Shown here piece by piece: positions 1 to 6,013 of a DNA stretch of 12,576 bases (the stretch's first letter is position 1; the number at the start of each line of letters is the position of its first letter). This stretch comes from JAAZMI01 sp964603615 (lineage in GTDB: Bacteria > Bacillota > Dethiobacteria > DTU022 > UBA8154): NCBI GenBank assembly GCA_964603615.1, contig CAZRVU010000049.1, positions 1 to 12,576 of the forward strand, in the 5' to 3' direction. Position numbers and translations under genes: made by a program. Below the pieces are notes generated by a model. It was given only the letters and a program-made list of their open reading frames with translations, did no database searches and was not told the DNA's origin.

Positions 1-55
<55 letters not shown>

Positions 56-58
56 GGA

Positions 59-96
59 AAAGCCCTGCAAGCATTAATGCTTGCAGGGCTTTATTT
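59..96 (+). terminator. Rho-independent terminator of tRNA-Leu
   Basis: This is a perfect palindrome with arms at 59-75 and 76-92 (core GCCCTGCAAGCATT and its complement), followed by TTTATTT. It sits 3 bases after the tRNA CCA end and ends tRNA transcription. It has A residues on the opposite side, so it could also stop minus-strand transcription coming from the methyltransferase gene. Confidence 0.9.
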
Positions 97-309
97 GCAT
101 AATATATTTTCTGTCAGGTGCCTCTGTTTGCAAGATAGGGGCAAAAAAAACCACAGGTGAAAATTGGCACCGGTAACTTTTACGACAGATTGCCGCTGTA
201 ATTGTATTTGTGCGCCCCGCCGTTATTTCCAAAAAGATAAGCAATACCCTTTTACCGGATCCAAACCTAAATGGGACCTTTTTAAAAATTAAATCAAGGA
301 GATTCTTTT

Positions 310-1221
310 CTAAATATCTATTAAACTTAGCTGCCCACTGCTTTCCCGGATGCGTTTTTGAGCCAGGGCAACATAATCCGGGTTTATTTCGTACCCGAGG
401 TAATAACGGCCACCCCTGAGCGCAGCGATACAGGTAGTCCCGCTGCCACAAAAGGGATCTAGCACGACTTCCCCCTTAAATGTATATAGCTGAATTAAGC
501 GATGGGGCAGCTCCTCCGGAAACGGTGCCGGATGCCCAACAGACCTGGCGCTCACGGCGGAAAAGGTCCAGATGCTCTTTGTCCACTCCAAAAAATCATT
601 TTTTTGTAAGGTGTTTTCCTTCTTGTCACGTTTTCTGGAAAAAGATTCCTTAGAAAAAACTAAAATGTATTCATGAACATCCCGCAACACCGGGTTGGAA
701 GCCGACAACCAACTCCCCCAGGCCGTAGAAGAACTGGCACTGGCAGCTTTATCCCAAATTATTTCTCCACGCATCAGAAAGCCGATCTCCAGCATATCCT
801 CGATGATATAGGCATGTAAAGGCAGGTACGGTTTCCGTCCTAAATTAGCGATATTAATACAAGCCCTCCCGCCGGTTACTAATTTTTGATATGTTTCTTG
901 AAAGACCCTTCGGAGCAAAGCACGATATTCTGCCAAGGATAGATCCTCGTCATATTCCTTATTGGCATTATAGGGAGGTGAAGTGACCATTAAGTGCACA
1001 CTATAATCAGGTATCTCTTCCATCAGCTCGCTCGTCTTACAGTAGATCTGATTAAGATTTTCCCGGTTAATTTTATTTTCAAGGTGCTGGACATCTTTCC
1101 CATGCTTTTTTTGTCCCTTATATAGTTTGCTACTGTAAAAATCTGACGCGTCGTGGTTAACTCTGCCCGGCGTTCCAAAAGAACTGGTCTTCGTTCCACC
1201 TTTTCCTCTATTTCTGAGCAT
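310..1221 (-). CDS. Beta-class DNA methyltransferase, probably N4-cytosine (type II RM-like)
   Basis: This is a site-specific DNA methyltransferase of about 303 residues that transfers methyl from SAM to an exocyclic amino group. The catalytic motif IV TSPPY lies near residue 81 and the SAM-binding motif I DPFCGSGTT near residue 256, an order (IV before I) that defines the beta class. A Ser/Thr-Pro-Pro-Tyr catalytic motif rather than DPPY points to N4-cytosine. The stretch HPAPFPEELPHRLI just before motif I and the N-terminal SFGTPGR-NHDAS segment are also typical of this family, so the gene looks complete. Start: ATG at 1221 is chosen; a TTG at 1230 is in frame and would add three residues. 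The start lies inside the end of the small ORF at 1208-1399, suggesting translational coupling. No intact restriction endonuclease is visible beside it. The recognition sequence cannot be read from the protein. Confidence 0.9.
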   Translation of the reverse strand: MLRNRGKGGTKTSSFGTPGRVNHDASDFYSSKLYKGQKKHGKDVQHLENKINRENLNQIYCKTSELMEEIPDYSVHLMVTSPPYNANKEYDEDLSLAEYRALLRRVFQETYQKLVTGGRACINIANLGRKPYLPLHAYIIEDMLEIGFLMRGEIIWDKAASASSSTAWGSWLSASNPVLRDVHEYILVFSKESFSRKRDKKENTLQKNDFLEWTKSIWTFSAVSARSVGHPAPFPEELPHRLIQLYTFKGEVVLDPFCGSGTTCIAALRGGRYYLGYEINPDYVALAQKRIRESSGQLSLIDI

Positions 1222-1399
1222 AACTTCCAATAAGGGAATTTCTACTTTGCAAGGTGCTTTTTTTCCCTTTATAACCTTTTGGCCAATATGCTAAATATTT
1301 CTTAGAATCTGTAATATAAAACAATTTTTCCGGAGTGGTTAACTCCTTGGATTTCAAAAAAAAATCCTTTTCCATGTCCTCATCCCAAAGTTTTTTCAT
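1208..1399 (-). CDS. Small ORF upstream of and overlapping the methyltransferase; possible truncated endonuclease N-terminus
   Basis: A 63-codon ORF starts at ATG 1399 after a weak GAGAG ribosome site (GTGAGAG, spacing about 7) and overlaps the methyltransferase start by 14 bases. The product is charged and lysine-rich (MKKLWDEDMEKDFF at the N-terminus, FYITDSKKYLAYWPK in the middle) and ends with LIGSYAQK. I do not recognise the family with certainty. Its composition, its place in front of an RM-type methyltransferase, and an abrupt end suggest the N-terminal stub of a cognate restriction endonuclease whose body was deleted. This is inference. It could instead be a genuine small protein, for example a control or accessory protein of the methyltransferase. 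Confidence 0.5.
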   Translation of the reverse strand: MKKLWDEDMEKDFFLKSKELTTPEKLFYITDSKKYLAYWPKGYKGKKSTLQSRNSLIGSYAQK

Positions 1400-1678
1400 T
1401 TTATCACTCTCACTATGGCACTTTAAAAAGCGAAACCAACCTTTTATCTATGTCTACATAAATTCAACAACATTGGAGAAATTCCTGCTTTTTCACCGGG
1501 GTTACCAGAATACTACTATTCCCCCGGGCAATCAGCGTTTGGCTATTAAACACCATTTGCTGTTCATAAGCACCCGTCCAACAACAGTTTCTGTTGTTGC
1601 AAGAAAAATGTTTTTATTTTTTCCCACTGCACCGGTTTATGCATAACCGGCCAGGGTAGCCCTGGCAAAATTGCCGGG
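1400..1678. other. Intergenic stretch without a convincing gene; two small hairpins
   Basis: No ORF here has family features or a ribosome site. Two perfect small stem-loops are visible: CAACAACAG/CTGTTGTTG at 1579-1599 (9 bp stem, 3-base loop) and GCCAGGG/CCCTGGC at 1650-1666 (7 bp stem, 3-base loop). Neither has a T tract directly after it, so I do not call them terminators. The second lies just before the transposase remnant and could mark the edge of the decayed insertion sequence. Confidence 0.4.
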
Positions 1679-1974
1679 AAAGAATATCTGGGGATAGCCA
1701 ATATGCGCAGGCCGCAAAAAAACAACTACTAAGAGCAATAAGAAAGCAGCCCTTACCTGCAGCGCAACCTGAAAAGTATCTCCAAACTAGAAGGGCAGCA
1801 TCGTGAAAACCTCCTTACCTTCAAGCAGTTTGAAGAACCCAAGACTATTAAAAAACCTTACTAACAGCAAAAGTACATGTACGATTATCAAACCCATCAT
1901 GTCAAAAACCGCATTGTGAGCATTAGCCAAACCCATATCTATAGACATTTGCAGCGGCTGCGGTATTTTTGAAG
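1679..1974 (+). pseudogene. Decayed IS5-type transposase fragment
   Basis: Conceptual translation with one frameshift near 1730 and a stop at about 1859 gives the middle part of a DDE transposase of the IS5 superfamily. The segments seen are EYLGIANMRRPQ, then in a shifted frame KQLLRAIRKQ, then YLQRNLKSI, then QQKYMYDYQTHHVKNRIVSISQ. The last piece matches the family pattern in which Q-x-x-MYD is followed by NRIVSISQPHVRPIVRGK. Here the sequence loses similarity after NRIVSISQTHI and a stop comes shortly after. The N-terminal domain, the rest of the catalytic core and the inverted repeats are missing, so the element is dead. This assignment is from memory of family motifs; a translated search would settle it. 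Confidence 0.72.
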
Positions 1975-2105
1975 GTTATGCCGTTATAATGGAACACGAT
2001 ATTTTTGGGTTGTCATGCGTATACCTTTGCTGTACAGTTTTGGTAAGTAAATTTCCACGCTATTTGATGAAATAATTTTAATAGAAGAAAGAGGTATCTT
2101 TAAAG

Positions 2106-2429
2106 ATGGATAACATAGAAGCGATAACCCTTGAGGTTTTAAATGTTTATCCTGTTAAACGAGCGGCATTCTTTGGTTCGGCTGTTCGCGGTGACATATC
2201 TGCCAGCAGTGACATTGATATGTTGGTCGAGTTTTTACCTGGTACTCGTGGAATTTTATTTTTCAGCTTACAAGCTGATCTGGAAGATGCATTTAATAGG
2301 TCTGTAGATTTAATAACTTTTGAAGCTTTGCAACATGAGGCTAAGGAGCAATTTAAAAAAAATGTTCTGCAAGAGGCAAGGATAATGTATGAGCGAAAGG
2401 GTTACGTCGATATTATAACATATGCTTGA
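2106..2429 (+). CDS. mntA: MntA-type minimal nucleotidyltransferase antitoxin
   Basis: A 107-residue protein of the minimal nucleotidyltransferase family. The active-site motif is GSAVRG at residues 24-29 followed by SDIDMLVEF at 35-43, with a third acidic position in VDLI at 67-70. In characterised MntA/HepT systems this enzyme neutralises the HepT RNase by adding AMP groups to a tyrosine next to its catalytic histidine. An AGAAAGAGG ribosome site lies upstream of ATG 2106, with somewhat long spacing. The gene overlaps the HepT-like ORF by 8 bases, so the two are translated together. The C-terminal tail after ARIMYERKG is longer than in many homologues and may include residues that once began HepT. 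Confidence 0.88.
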   Translation: MDNIEAITLEVLNVYPVKRAAFFGSAVRGDISASSDIDMLVEFLPGTRGILFFSLQADLEDAFNRSVDLITFEALQHEAKEQFKKNVLQEARIMYERKGYVDIITYA

Positions 2430-2676
2430 GAATGCAAAAGATATAATTGCATTTACTCATGCTGCGATCACCTTAAAGGAATTACGTAAAAATTCACTGC
2501 TTAAAAAGGGCATAGTTATGTCTTTACTTAACATTGGCGAATTAGCAAGTAAGCTACCCAGCGAATTTACGGATGAACATCCTCAAATTCCTTGGCGCTC
2601 TATGGTAGGAATGCGGAATTTCGCAGCACATGGATATCACATTATGAATCTGGAAATTGTTTGGGATACAGCCTAA
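2422..2676 (+). CDS. hepT: HepT-like (DUF86) RNase toxin, C-terminally truncated by an in-frame stop
   Basis: An 84-residue HEPN/DUF86 protein, shorter than the usual 100-140 residues. The HEPN signature is present: LLNIGELASKLPSEF at 36-49, IPWRSMVGMRN at 56-66, and the catalytic R-x4-H as RNFAAH (Arg65, His70) followed by GY, whose tyrosine is the AMPylation target in characterised systems. After WDTA a TAA (2674-2676) ends translation, but the same frame continues with TSIPELIDFIKEIF to TAG at 2719-2721, which matches the expected family C-terminus. A single nonsense change has therefore removed the last helix. The N-terminus also looks about ten residues short, with HepT-like residues apparently left in the mntA frame. 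The toxin may be inactive or unstable, although the catalytic pair is intact. Confidence 0.82.
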   Translation: MLENAKDIIAFTHAAITLKELRKNSLLKKGIVMSLLNIGELASKLPSEFTDEHPQIPWRSMVGMRNFAAHGYHIMNLEIVWDTA

Positions 2677-2803
2677 ACCTCGATTCCCGAATTGATAGAT
2701 TTCATAAAGGAGATATTTTAGGAATCTTGCTTAAACGGCGATCTTATAATTGTTTCCTGGAATGAGAATATCTTACCCGCCAGGCATTGACACAGTGTAT
2801 CTA

Positions 2804-2820
2804 TGATTCTGCTGCATAAA
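2804..2820 (+). repeat. Imperfect copy of the TGATTCYACTGCAAAA repeat, left member of inverted pair A
   Basis: TGATTCTGCTGCATAAA matches the complement of the copy at 3015-3031 at 15 of 17 positions, giving an inverted pair 228 bp end to end. The pair is comparable in size and end sequence to the perfect pair at 10371-10590. Confidence 0.5.
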
Positions 2821-3015
2821 CTCTATTTGCAAGGCGTTCGCTGAAATCAGCATCCCTTTGACTGAAAATTTTTCGCCCGGGGCAATTAAACGTCCTTTTC
2901 AAAAGGCCCTAAATATGGCGTCCTGCCATTTTTGCTTCAAAATTGTGGCGTCTTCGCGGGCAAATTTTTACAGCTCCCGCCCAAGCAAATTTCGTTCTAT
3001 GCAGCAAAATATAAT

Positions 3016-3037
3016 TTTTGCAGTAGAATCATTTATT
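3016..3037 (-). repeat. Dispersed repeat copy, right member of inverted pair A
   Basis: On the plus strand it begins TTTTGCAGTAGAATCA and continues with TTTATT. It matches 10575-10596 at 21 of 22 positions. It lies just before the hicBA promoter. Confidence 0.7.
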
Positions 3038-3044
3038 GTTAGTG

Positions 3045-3073
3045 TTTACATTAGACAAATTGTCTAATATTAT
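3045..3073 (+). promoter_or_regulatory. Sigma-A promoter of hicBA with palindromic operator in the spacer
   Basis: The -35 box is TTTACA (3045-3050), the spacer is 17 bp and the -10 box is TATTAT (3068-3073). The spacer is almost entirely a palindrome, ATTAGACAA-A-TTGTCTAAT (3050-3068), which overlaps the ends of both boxes. A protein bound there would block RNA polymerase, so this is a likely operator for autoregulation. The HicB encoded here is short and has no visible DNA-binding domain, so which protein binds is open. Confidence 0.75.
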
Positions 3074-3077
3074 AGAT

Positions 3078-3143
3078 ATGAACAAGGGGAGGAGTGTGTT
3101 AAAAGATAGCTTGGAGAAATTAAGAAAGAAAAGAGGGGCATAA
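3078..3143 (+). CDS. Putative 21-residue leader peptide ahead of hicB
   Basis: ATG 3078 to TAA 3143 encodes a very basic 21-residue peptide (starts MNKGRS, ends LRKKRGA). The ATG falls only a few bases after the -10 box, so it would be close to leaderless. A better supported start is the in-frame GTG at 3096, preceded by GGGGAGGAG, giving about 15 residues. The stop is 4 bases before the hicB ATG. It could be a leader peptide, the stub of an HTH protein that once bound the operator, or just the hicB untranslated leader. Confidence 0.3.
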   Translation: MNKGRSVLKDSLEKLRKKRGA

Positions 3144-3147
3144 AATA

Positions 3148-3363
3148 ATGGCTACTAAACGTCTGACCGCCGTAATAATCAAAGAAGGAAAATGGTATGT
3201 AGCCAAAAGCCTTGAGGTAGAAGTTGCTTCCCAGGGTGAAACTATGGAGGATGCACTGGCAAACTTAAGGGAGGCCCTACAACTTTATTTTGAGGATGAA
3301 CATTCTATACCAAATTTCCAACCACCAGTTATTGCGCCATTGGAAATTGAGGTTGATGCCTAA
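3148..3363 (+). CDS. hicB: HicB-family antitoxin (short form)
   Basis: A 71-residue HicB protein. The pattern of an N-terminal beta strand pair (TAVIIKEGKWYVAKS) and SQGETMEDALANLREALQLYFED is diagnostic of the degenerate RNase H-like HicB fold that binds and blocks HicA. The C-terminal ribbon-helix-helix or HTH DNA-binding domain present in longer HicB proteins is absent. The start at 3148 is supported by AGAGGGG nine bases upstream. The stop overlaps the hicA start by 8 bases, so antitoxin comes first and toxin translation is coupled, the reverse of the toxin-first hicAB order. Confidence 0.9.
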   Translation: MATKRLTAVIIKEGKWYVAKSLEVEVASQGETMEDALANLREALQLYFEDEHSIPNFQPPVIAPLEIEVDA

Positions 3364-3589
3364 AATGACACCGGTGTTATCAGGAAAGCAAGTTATCAGG
3401 ATGTTGGAAGATTTAGGTTTTTTAAAAGTGGGCCCAAGGGGGAGCCATGTTAAAATGAGAGCTGTCTTGCATCAAAAACAAAGAACCGTTATCGTGCCCT
3501 TACATAAGGAGTTGGCCCCGGGGACACTGGCATCAATTCTTAAACAGGCAGGGCTTACAACTACCGAACTATTAAATTCAAAAATGTAG
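3356..3589 (+). CDS. hicA: HicA-family mRNA interferase toxin
   Basis: A 77-residue double-stranded RNA-binding-like toxin that cleaves mRNA during translation. The family core is visible: LSGKQVIRMLEDLGF at 8-22, the catalytic RGSH with His31, then VIVPLHKELAPGTLASILKQAGL at 45-67. The HicA start is the ATG at 3356 inside the end of hicB; upstream in-frame codons are only the hicB shadow. An alternative ATG three codons in (3365) would have more normal spacing from GAGG. All key residues are present, so unlike HepT this toxin looks functional. It should form a complex with the preceding HicB. Confidence 0.9.
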   Translation: MPKMTPVLSGKQVIRMLEDLGFLKVGPRGSHVKMRAVLHQKQRTVIVPLHKELAPGTLASILKQAGLTTTELLNSKM

Positions 3590-3686
3590 GCAAAGAAGGT
3601 CTTGCCATGCACATTTATACCGAAAAATTATTAAGAATATTGACAATTATGGTAAAAACGTTGCTTTGTAAATAGTCAACGCTTTT

Positions 3687-3733
3687 GGCTGAAAAACGTC
3701 CAATTTTATTGGATGAAATTCAGCCCTTTTATT
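3687..3733 (+). terminator. Probable rho-independent terminator of hicBA
   Basis: An outer stem GGCTGAA (3687-3693) pairs with TTCAGCC (3719-3725), and an inner stem TCCAAT (3699-3704) pairs with ATTGGA (3708-3713). CTTTTATTAT follows. It lies about 100 bases after hicA and just before the repressor promoter, separating the two transcription units. Confidence 0.65.
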
Positions 3734-3750
3734 ATACCGTTTACAACTGT

Positions 3751-3796
3751 TTGACTTATTCCTTAGAAATGATAAATTATATATAAGCTAATAGCT
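3751..3796 (+). promoter_or_regulatory. Putative promoter and operator of the repressor gene
   Basis: TTGACT at 3751-3756 with AATTAT at 3775-3780 (18 bp spacer) is a plausible sigma-A promoter. Just downstream AGCTA-A-TAGCT (3786-3796) is a perfect 11-base palindrome that could be a repressor binding site. Both are modest matches. Confidence 0.4.
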
Positions 3797-3832
3797 GAAT
3801 AAAAGAAGGTTTTATGGGAGGGAGGTTCCCTG

Positions 3833-4579
3833 ATGGAGACCCGGTATCAAAACAATCTTAAATTAATCCGTAACCAAAGAAATATTTCGGGGATAGCCTT
3901 GGCTGCAGCTTTGGAGATCACCCCCACTTACTATTATGAACTTGAAAAAGGGAGAAAGCGCCTCAATGAAACGCTGCTGCATAAATTGGCCGGTCATCTG
4001 AACGTTTCCACAGACTATCTACTGGGGCGGGCAAACACTCCGGGCGGGAAGAGAAAGATCCCCATCCTCGGAACGATCCGCACCGGGATACCCCTGTTGG
4101 CAGAGGACAACTGGATCGGGGATGTCGAGATCCCGTCGGATCTAAAGGCGGATTTTGCCCTGCGGGTTACGGGCGATTCCATGTCCTGGGTTGGCATCCA
4201 TGAGGGGGATTTGGCTATCCTCCGCAAGGAATGCCTCCCGCTCACCAACGGTGCAGTAGTGGCTGCCGGCGTAGAAGAGCTGGAGTGGAGCGCAACTTTG
4301 AAATTTTATGTAGAGGAAAATGGAAGGCGGCTGCTGCGCGCCGCCCACCCCGCTTACGGGGATCTGGAGCTAACCGCCAGCTTCCGCATAATTGGCCAGG
4401 TAGTCAGCATCCTAAAGAAACCGCCGGCGCTGCAGGATTACCTGCATATACTGATCCCCGAAGAAATTGCGGAGCAAAGTTGGCAGAAAGTCATTGCCAG
4501 GGCCGTCAGTTGCGGCCTGGACGGAGAAAAAGTCCTGAAGCTGATCGAGTTGTTCGCCCACATGGTGCGGCAGGTCTAG
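3833..4579 (+). CDS. HTH (Xre/CI-like) repressor with LexA-type S24 peptidase domain
   Basis: A 248-residue phage-type repressor. Residues 6-65 form an Xre HTH (LKLIRNQRNISGIALAAAL, then YYELEKGRKRL and STDYLLG). Residues about 75-195 form an S24/LexA peptidase domain with the nucleophile Ser116 in GDSM and a candidate general-base Lys157 in ATLKFY. The segment ILGTIRTGIPLLAED (78-92) occupies the self-cleavage site; the scissile Ala-Gly or Cys-Gly of LexA and CI is Thr84-Gly85 here. A helical C-terminal extension (200-248) follows. The start is set by GGGAGG eight bases before ATG 3833. Such proteins keep a prophage or mobile element silent until RecA-stimulated cleavage, but no other clear phage genes are nearby. 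The gene is visibly richer in G+C than its flanks, suggesting a different origin. Confidence 0.88.
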   Translation: METRYQNNLKLIRNQRNISGIALAAALEITPTYYYELEKGRKRLNETLLHKLAGHLNVSTDYLLGRANTPGGKRKIPILGTIRTGIPLLAEDNWIGDVEIPSDLKADFALRVTGDSMSWVGIHEGDLAILRKECLPLTNGAVVAAGVEELEWSATLKFYVEENGRRLLRAAHPAYGDLELTASFRIIGQVVSILKKPPALQDYLHILIPEEIAEQSWQKVIARAVSCGLDGEKVLKLIELFAHMVRQV

Positions 4580-4699
4580 CCGGATTATCACTTACAGATT
4601 GTTTGATGTCTTGTCTTTGTACGATCTCGATGCTGCTTATATTAGTGACATCAATGCAGAGCTGATTAACGCCTAGCGCATGATTCGTGATGAAGGGAA

Positions 4700-4960
4700 A
4701 TGACTGATCTGGTTGCTGTCAGATTGTGTAATGAATATATACCTTTGGAAAAGGTGCTTTTTAACGTTCCCATGGGATCCTACAAAAAGCCAATTATATA
4801 TAATGCCGAAAGTTTGCTAAACATTTTAGCTGCACTGCAAAACGTTGAAATTATCTGTGGCTATTATCAGCGGTCATCCGCTTTTATCGTGTCTGGTTTT
4901 ACCCCGGCCACATATTTTACTGTTCCAAGTATGCATTTTCGGGATAGGCCCCCGGGGTAA
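4700..4960 (+). CDS. Hypothetical protein, 86 residues, possibly part of a decayed gene
   Basis: The ORF begins at ATG 4700 directly after GAAGGGAA and encodes a protein with no family I recognise. The interior (IPLEKVLFNVPMGSYKKP, then AESLLNILAALQNVEIICGYY) has normal amino-acid composition and predicted helix/strand alternation, so it may be real. Upstream, another frame encodes YDLDAAYISDINAELINA before a stop at about 4674, followed by RMIRDEGK, which also looks like former coding sequence. The whole stretch may be the remains of a longer gene, perhaps of phage origin like the repressor next to it. A weak hairpin with a T8 run (4987-5005) follows. Confidence 0.4.
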   Translation: MTDLVAVRLCNEYIPLEKVLFNVPMGSYKKPIIYNAESLLNILAALQNVEIICGYYQRSSAFIVSGFTPATYFTVPSMHFRDRPPG

Positions 4961-4986
4961 GAAACAATATTTAAAACGCTATTTTT

Positions 4987-5005
4987 AAAGCAGTTGCTTT
5001 TTTTT
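4987..5005 (+). terminator. Weak terminator-like hairpin between convergent genes
   Basis: AAAGC (4987-4991) pairs with GCTTT (4996-5000) around a 4-base loop and the T run 4998-5005 follows. The stem is short. It lies where the plus-strand ORF and the minus-strand DUF89 gene converge. Confidence 0.35.
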
Positions 5006-5867
5006 AAGGCAGGCGCACCAGCACTTGCGAACCCGGCGTCACCTTTAGGGCCCGGGCGTTGGGCCCGCATTTAACCCTTAGCAGATAGTAAACGGGGCGT
5101 TGGGCCAACCCTTCCCGGCCCTCAAAATTACCTTGCCCTTTGCTGATGACCACATCGGCTTGTGACAGAAGCCGCTTAAATTTCTGATTGGTGTGGTCGT
5201 AAACCATCCCTGGCAGCGCCATCCCCAGGTCGAATATCTCGGCCACTTTGTCCAACCCCGCCGCCTCAGCATCGCTAGCAGTAGCATCGTTGATTACAGG
5301 AGCAGATTTCACCGCATAATAGACCTGCTTTTCCCCCAGTTCCTTAAATATTATCTCCAGCAGAAGCCGATCAAAAACCGTCTCGCCGGCGTTATCGCCA
5401 ATAAATAAAATGGTTTTAGCTGCAGCCAGTTCTTCAATCAGCCGTGCACTGTCATCACGCCCAAAAGGTTCAATCATTGCCGCCTGCACTACCTCTGCAA
5501 CCGGTATCTCCAGGCCAACCGCCCCGGCATCTACGATGTTACCGGCAGCCGCAACTTTAAGGGCTACCAGCAAAGGGCTATCTTGCCTTTCCACCGCTTC
5601 TTTCACTTGCGGGAAAAGAGCAAGCGCCTGCCGGGTAGAATCATCTTTCATTTTCTTGTAGACATCGCCAGCACCGGTCATCTCCGCCACCTTATAATGG
5701 ATGGCAGCGGCAAATTCCAGACCTTCGCTAAATTCATCCAGCCGGTCAAAAAATTTCTCCGTTTCCGCGGTAATCTTTGCAGCCTTTTTTCCTTCCACTT
5801 TTAATAATTTTAATGCTTCTTGAACCTGTCTTTTGATACAGGATTCACATTCCGGTGCATAAAGCAT
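5004..5867 (-). CDS. DUF89 / ARMT1-like metal-dependent phosphatase
   Basis: A 287-residue cytoplasmic protein of the DUF89 (ARMT1-like) family, whose characterised members are metal-dependent phosphatases thought to hydrolyse damaged or harmful sugar phosphates and related metabolites. Family landmarks are all present: N-terminal CESC (residues 7-10), GNIVDAG (109-115), GDNAGE (157-162), APVINDATASDAEAAG (189-204) and KGQGNFE (243-249). The acidic and amide residues in GDNAGE and NDAT are those expected to hold the metal. Length is normal for the bacterial short form. The start is supported by AAGGAGA ten bases upstream of ATG 5867. It is followed by no clear partner; the MATE gene upstream on the same strand is 146 bases away. 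The substrate cannot be deduced. Confidence 0.92.
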   Translation of the reverse strand: MLYAPECESCIKRQVQEALKLLKVEGKKAAKITAETEKFFDRLDEFSEGLEFAAAIHYKVAEMTGAGDVYKKMKDDSTRQALALFPQVKEAVERQDSPLLVALKVAAAGNIVDAGAVGLEIPVAEVVQAAMIEPFGRDDSARLIEELAAAKTILFIGDNAGETVFDRLLLEIIFKELGEKQVYYAVKSAPVINDATASDAEAAGLDKVAEIFDLGMALPGMVYDHTNQKFKRLLSQADVVISKGQGNFEGREGLAQRPVYYLLRVKCGPNARALKVTPGSQVLVRLP

Positions 5868-6013
5868 AAAAAAAATGTTCTCCTTCCATCAAAATTATAT
5901 CCCCGTATCATCCAACCCGCAGATAACACTTAAATATTTTCATCTTTTTGCTGGTGCTACTTTTTAAGGGCAGCATGGAGATAGAGGTTTACTTGGTATC
6001 AACCCTATTACTT

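Larger units (their letters stand above)
2722..3044. other. Gap between the two toxin-antitoxin loci; holds a repeat pair, no gene
   Basis: No ORF with a ribosome site or family similarity is seen. The stretch contains an imperfect inverted pair (2804-2820 with 3015-3031) related to a sequence found again in the ligase leader near 10.4 kb, and a small palindrome GCTGAAATCAGC at 2840-2851. Close to the right-hand copy, TTCTATGCAGCAAAAT (from 2991) is a further degenerate match. Confidence 0.5.

Noticed and set aside
1579..1599. Hairpin CAACAACAG/CTGTTGTTG as a terminator
   Set aside because: The T-rich stretch begins about ten bases downstream rather than directly after the stem, and no gene ends just before it.
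1335..1646. 103-codon plus-strand ORF
   Set aside because: Its first part is antisense to the small ORF before the methyltransferase and its product has no recognisable features.
4231..4665. 144-codon ORF in another frame of the repressor gene
   Set aside because: It lies within the GC-rich repressor coding sequence, is arginine/alanine-rich with no family features, and has no ribosome site.
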